Below, in pieces: positions 30,351 to 31,868 of a stretch of 31,868 nt of DNA (the first letter of the stretch is position 1; every line of letters begins with the position of its first letter). The notes below the pieces were generated by a model, which did no database searches, was not told the origin of the DNA, and saw only the letters and a program-made list of their open reading frames with translations. Location of the stretch: positions 1 through 31,868 of the IMG/VR virus record IMGVR_UViG_3300048672_000452; one strand, given 5' to 3'. A program made the position numbers and the translations under genes. The DNA comes from a virus.

Positions 30351-31868
30351 ATGAAGATTAAATTATTGGCAATTGTATTTCTTGTGAGTCTTTTTGCTGT
30401 ACCTTCGTGGGGGGCAATAAACACCGATAGTGGGGTGAATAAAGATCCAACGGCAGGGACTATTTATACGGCTACAGACTGTAATGTTGCCGCATTTTAT
30501 CCCGACGGGACTCTCTGCCAGGATACGGATGATAACAAACTCTATCTTGGAACGGGAGCGGCGGTTGTTGAAATTTATCCGGGTCTTGCCACCACCGTCA
30601 CCGTAGCCGACACCGCAGACACTACCACCTGGCCCATGCTTGCCACTGATGCTGCGGCTGATGTCGCTCCTAAGACGGATGCGGCGCTGACATATAATGC
30701 CAACACTGGTGAACTGGCGGCAACTAAGTTTAGTGGAGCATTGAATGGAACGGTAGGGGCGACTACCCCTGCGGCGGGTACGTTCACGACGCTTAATGCT
30801 GGCGGTACGGGTTTTGCGGTTGACGCAGATGGGGACGTGACGGGGAAGAGTTTTTCTACCGCAAAACAAAGCGGAGTAGCGGGACTTTCCTCTGTCTATG
30901 AAGCAAACTCCACCGATACGTCCTACATAGGTCAGATGGGGCCAGCATCTATTTCTGAATCATATTCCTTTCAGTACAGCAGTACCCAACCTACTGCTGG
31001 ACAGGCGATGGTGTATGCCGTTCCAACAGGAACAGGTGATCCAAACGGTAACAAGGTGTCGGCGCAGACATGGGTGACACCCGCCACTCTTACCGGAACC
31101 GAAACGCTCACCAATAAGACCTTGACTGCACCTATCGCCACCCTAGCCCGTGTGGATGGTTCGGCGGCAATCTCACCTCTATCGGCGGCTCAAGTCTCCG
31201 GTACGGTAATAAGGAATACGGGGCAAGCCCTCGCAGATGTCAACCACACTCTCCCACAGGCTGCCGCAGGGTACAACTTTATAGCATTTGTCGGGACTAC
31301 TCTTGCTGCAACAAACTATTGGAGATTTACAGCCGACGCTTCCCCACAGGATTATATGTGTCTTGATGGAACGTGCGGAAAGACCTATGTGTCTGTTGAT
31401 ACCCCGACAAGGGGGGATACGCTGACTTGCTATACGGAGCAGATATCTGGAACGGGAATCAAGAATGAAGCCAACTTAGCGATTGGAACAAGTGCGGCAA
31501 CCTCCGTAAAGAATACGGCAGCAGTCGAATTTGACATTGCGGGGACCGGATACAGTAAAGCCATAGCGGAAACAGCACCCGGTAATGATGTTATCCCTCA
31601 GAATAAGTTTGGTGGTGTCGGGTTTGAAGTCGGAGTTGACGGAACAATTCACGCGATGGAAGCGGCGGATAACGCTACTGGATACGATACGGCGGCGTTG
31701 GCTTTGGCAGCAGCACAGGCCGTTGCTCTTACTGATGCGAACCACACAAGACTTGGATATGTCACCGCCAGCAAAAGCGACGGGACGTTTACCTTTGGCA
31801 CTACTGAACTTAGTGCGGCTAACACTACCGTGGAATATACCGATGTAACGGTTTATACACCTCCATTC
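30351..31868 (+). CDS. Signal-peptide-bearing fibre-like protein (C-terminus beyond window)
   Basis: The frame is open for 506 codons from the ATG at 30351, which has an excellent GGGAGG site, to the window end. Residues 1-21 (MKIKLLAIVFLVSLFAVPSWG) form a classic Sec signal peptide with a basic start, hydrophobic core and small residues at the cleavage point. The rest is Thr/Ala/Gly-rich and beta, with SGALNGTVGATTPAAGTFTT and TLTGTETLTNKTLTAP, both recurrent in tail fibres. Cys pairs near 345-370 (CLDGTCGK) may form a disulfide, in keeping with export. An exported fibre-like product is odd for a virion part; it could act outside the infected cell. The function is open. Confidence 0.75.
   Translation, partial: MKIKLLAIVFLVSLFAVPSWGAINTDSGVNKDPTAGTIYTATDCNVAAFYPDGTLCQDTDDNKLYLGTGAAVVEIYPGLATTVTVADTADTTTWPMLATDAAADVAPKTDAALTYNANTGELAATKFSGALNGTVGATTPAAGTFTTLNAGGTGFAVDADGDVTGKSFSTAKQSGVAGLSSVYEANSTDTSYIGQMGPASISESYSFQYSSTQPTAGQAMVYAVPTGTGDPNGNKVSAQTWVTPATLTGTETLTNKTLTAPIATLARVDGSAAISPLSAAQVSGTVIRNTGQALADVNHTLPQAAAGYNFIAFVGTTLAATNYWRFTADASPQDYMCLDGTCGKTYVSVDTPTRGDTLTCYTEQISGTGIKNEANLAIGTSAATSVKNTAAVEFDIAGTGYSKAIAETAPGNDVIPQNKFGGVGFEVGVDGTIHAMEAADNATGYDTAALALAAAQAVALTDANHTRLGYVTASKSDGTFTFGTTELSAANTTVEYTDVTVYTPPF

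Noticed and set aside
30363-30869. Minus-strand 168-codon frame
   Set aside because: It is antisense to the open, signal-peptide-bearing fibre gene and lacks a binding site.

Overview
The window looks like about 32 kb of an uncultured tailed bacteriophage (Caudoviricetes). It is most likely short-tailed (podovirus-like), because a large portal is followed by an adaptor, a beta-rich nozzle-type tail protein and three ejection-type proteins, with no tape-measure or tail-tube gene in view. The host cannot be named. The strong purine-rich ribosome binding sites and sigma70-type hexamers (TTGACA, TATAAT) suggest a bacterium with conventional signals. No tRNA, rRNA, CRISPR array, integrase, transposase, polymerase or lysis gene was found.

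Layout. (1) Bases 1-2245 carry a leftward run of small accessory genes: an Imm-5-like protein with an Ala-rich repeat tail that runs off the window, a small membrane protein, several small phage proteins and one gene broken by an in-frame stop. (2) Bases 2246-2800 are a non-coding divergence region with hairpins, promoter-like hexamers and a DnaA-box match. (3) Bases 2801-6570 form the packaging region: a putative small terminase subunit, zinc-finger proteins, a short lipoprotein and the large terminase. An HNH endonuclease gene sits inside it on the opposite strand behind its own promoter. (4) Bases 6580-6684 hold a promoter closely followed by an intrinsic terminator. (5) Bases 6694-14083 form the head module: small basic protein, portal, scaffold-like protein, a second protein sharing the scaffold-like helical module, zinc ribbon, probable decoration protein, major capsid protein and a right-handed beta-helix protein. 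(6) Bases 14141-17083 hold two small genes and a tight four-gene enzyme cassette: GT-A glycosyltransferase, radical SAM enzyme, class I methyltransferase and a Rossmann-like protein. (7) Bases 17068-26084 carry the head-tail connector, tail nozzle and three ejection-type proteins; the largest has an LPD38-like motif. (8) Bases 26086-31868 carry tail fibre-like proteins; the last has a signal peptide and runs off the right end.

The structural genes are packed head to tail. Many stop and start codons overlap (ATGA, TAATG, TAGTG), which implies translational coupling, and a few hairpins punctuate the transcript. The most unusual element is the enzyme cassette between the capsid and tail genes. 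It is a candidate virion- or surface-modification system.
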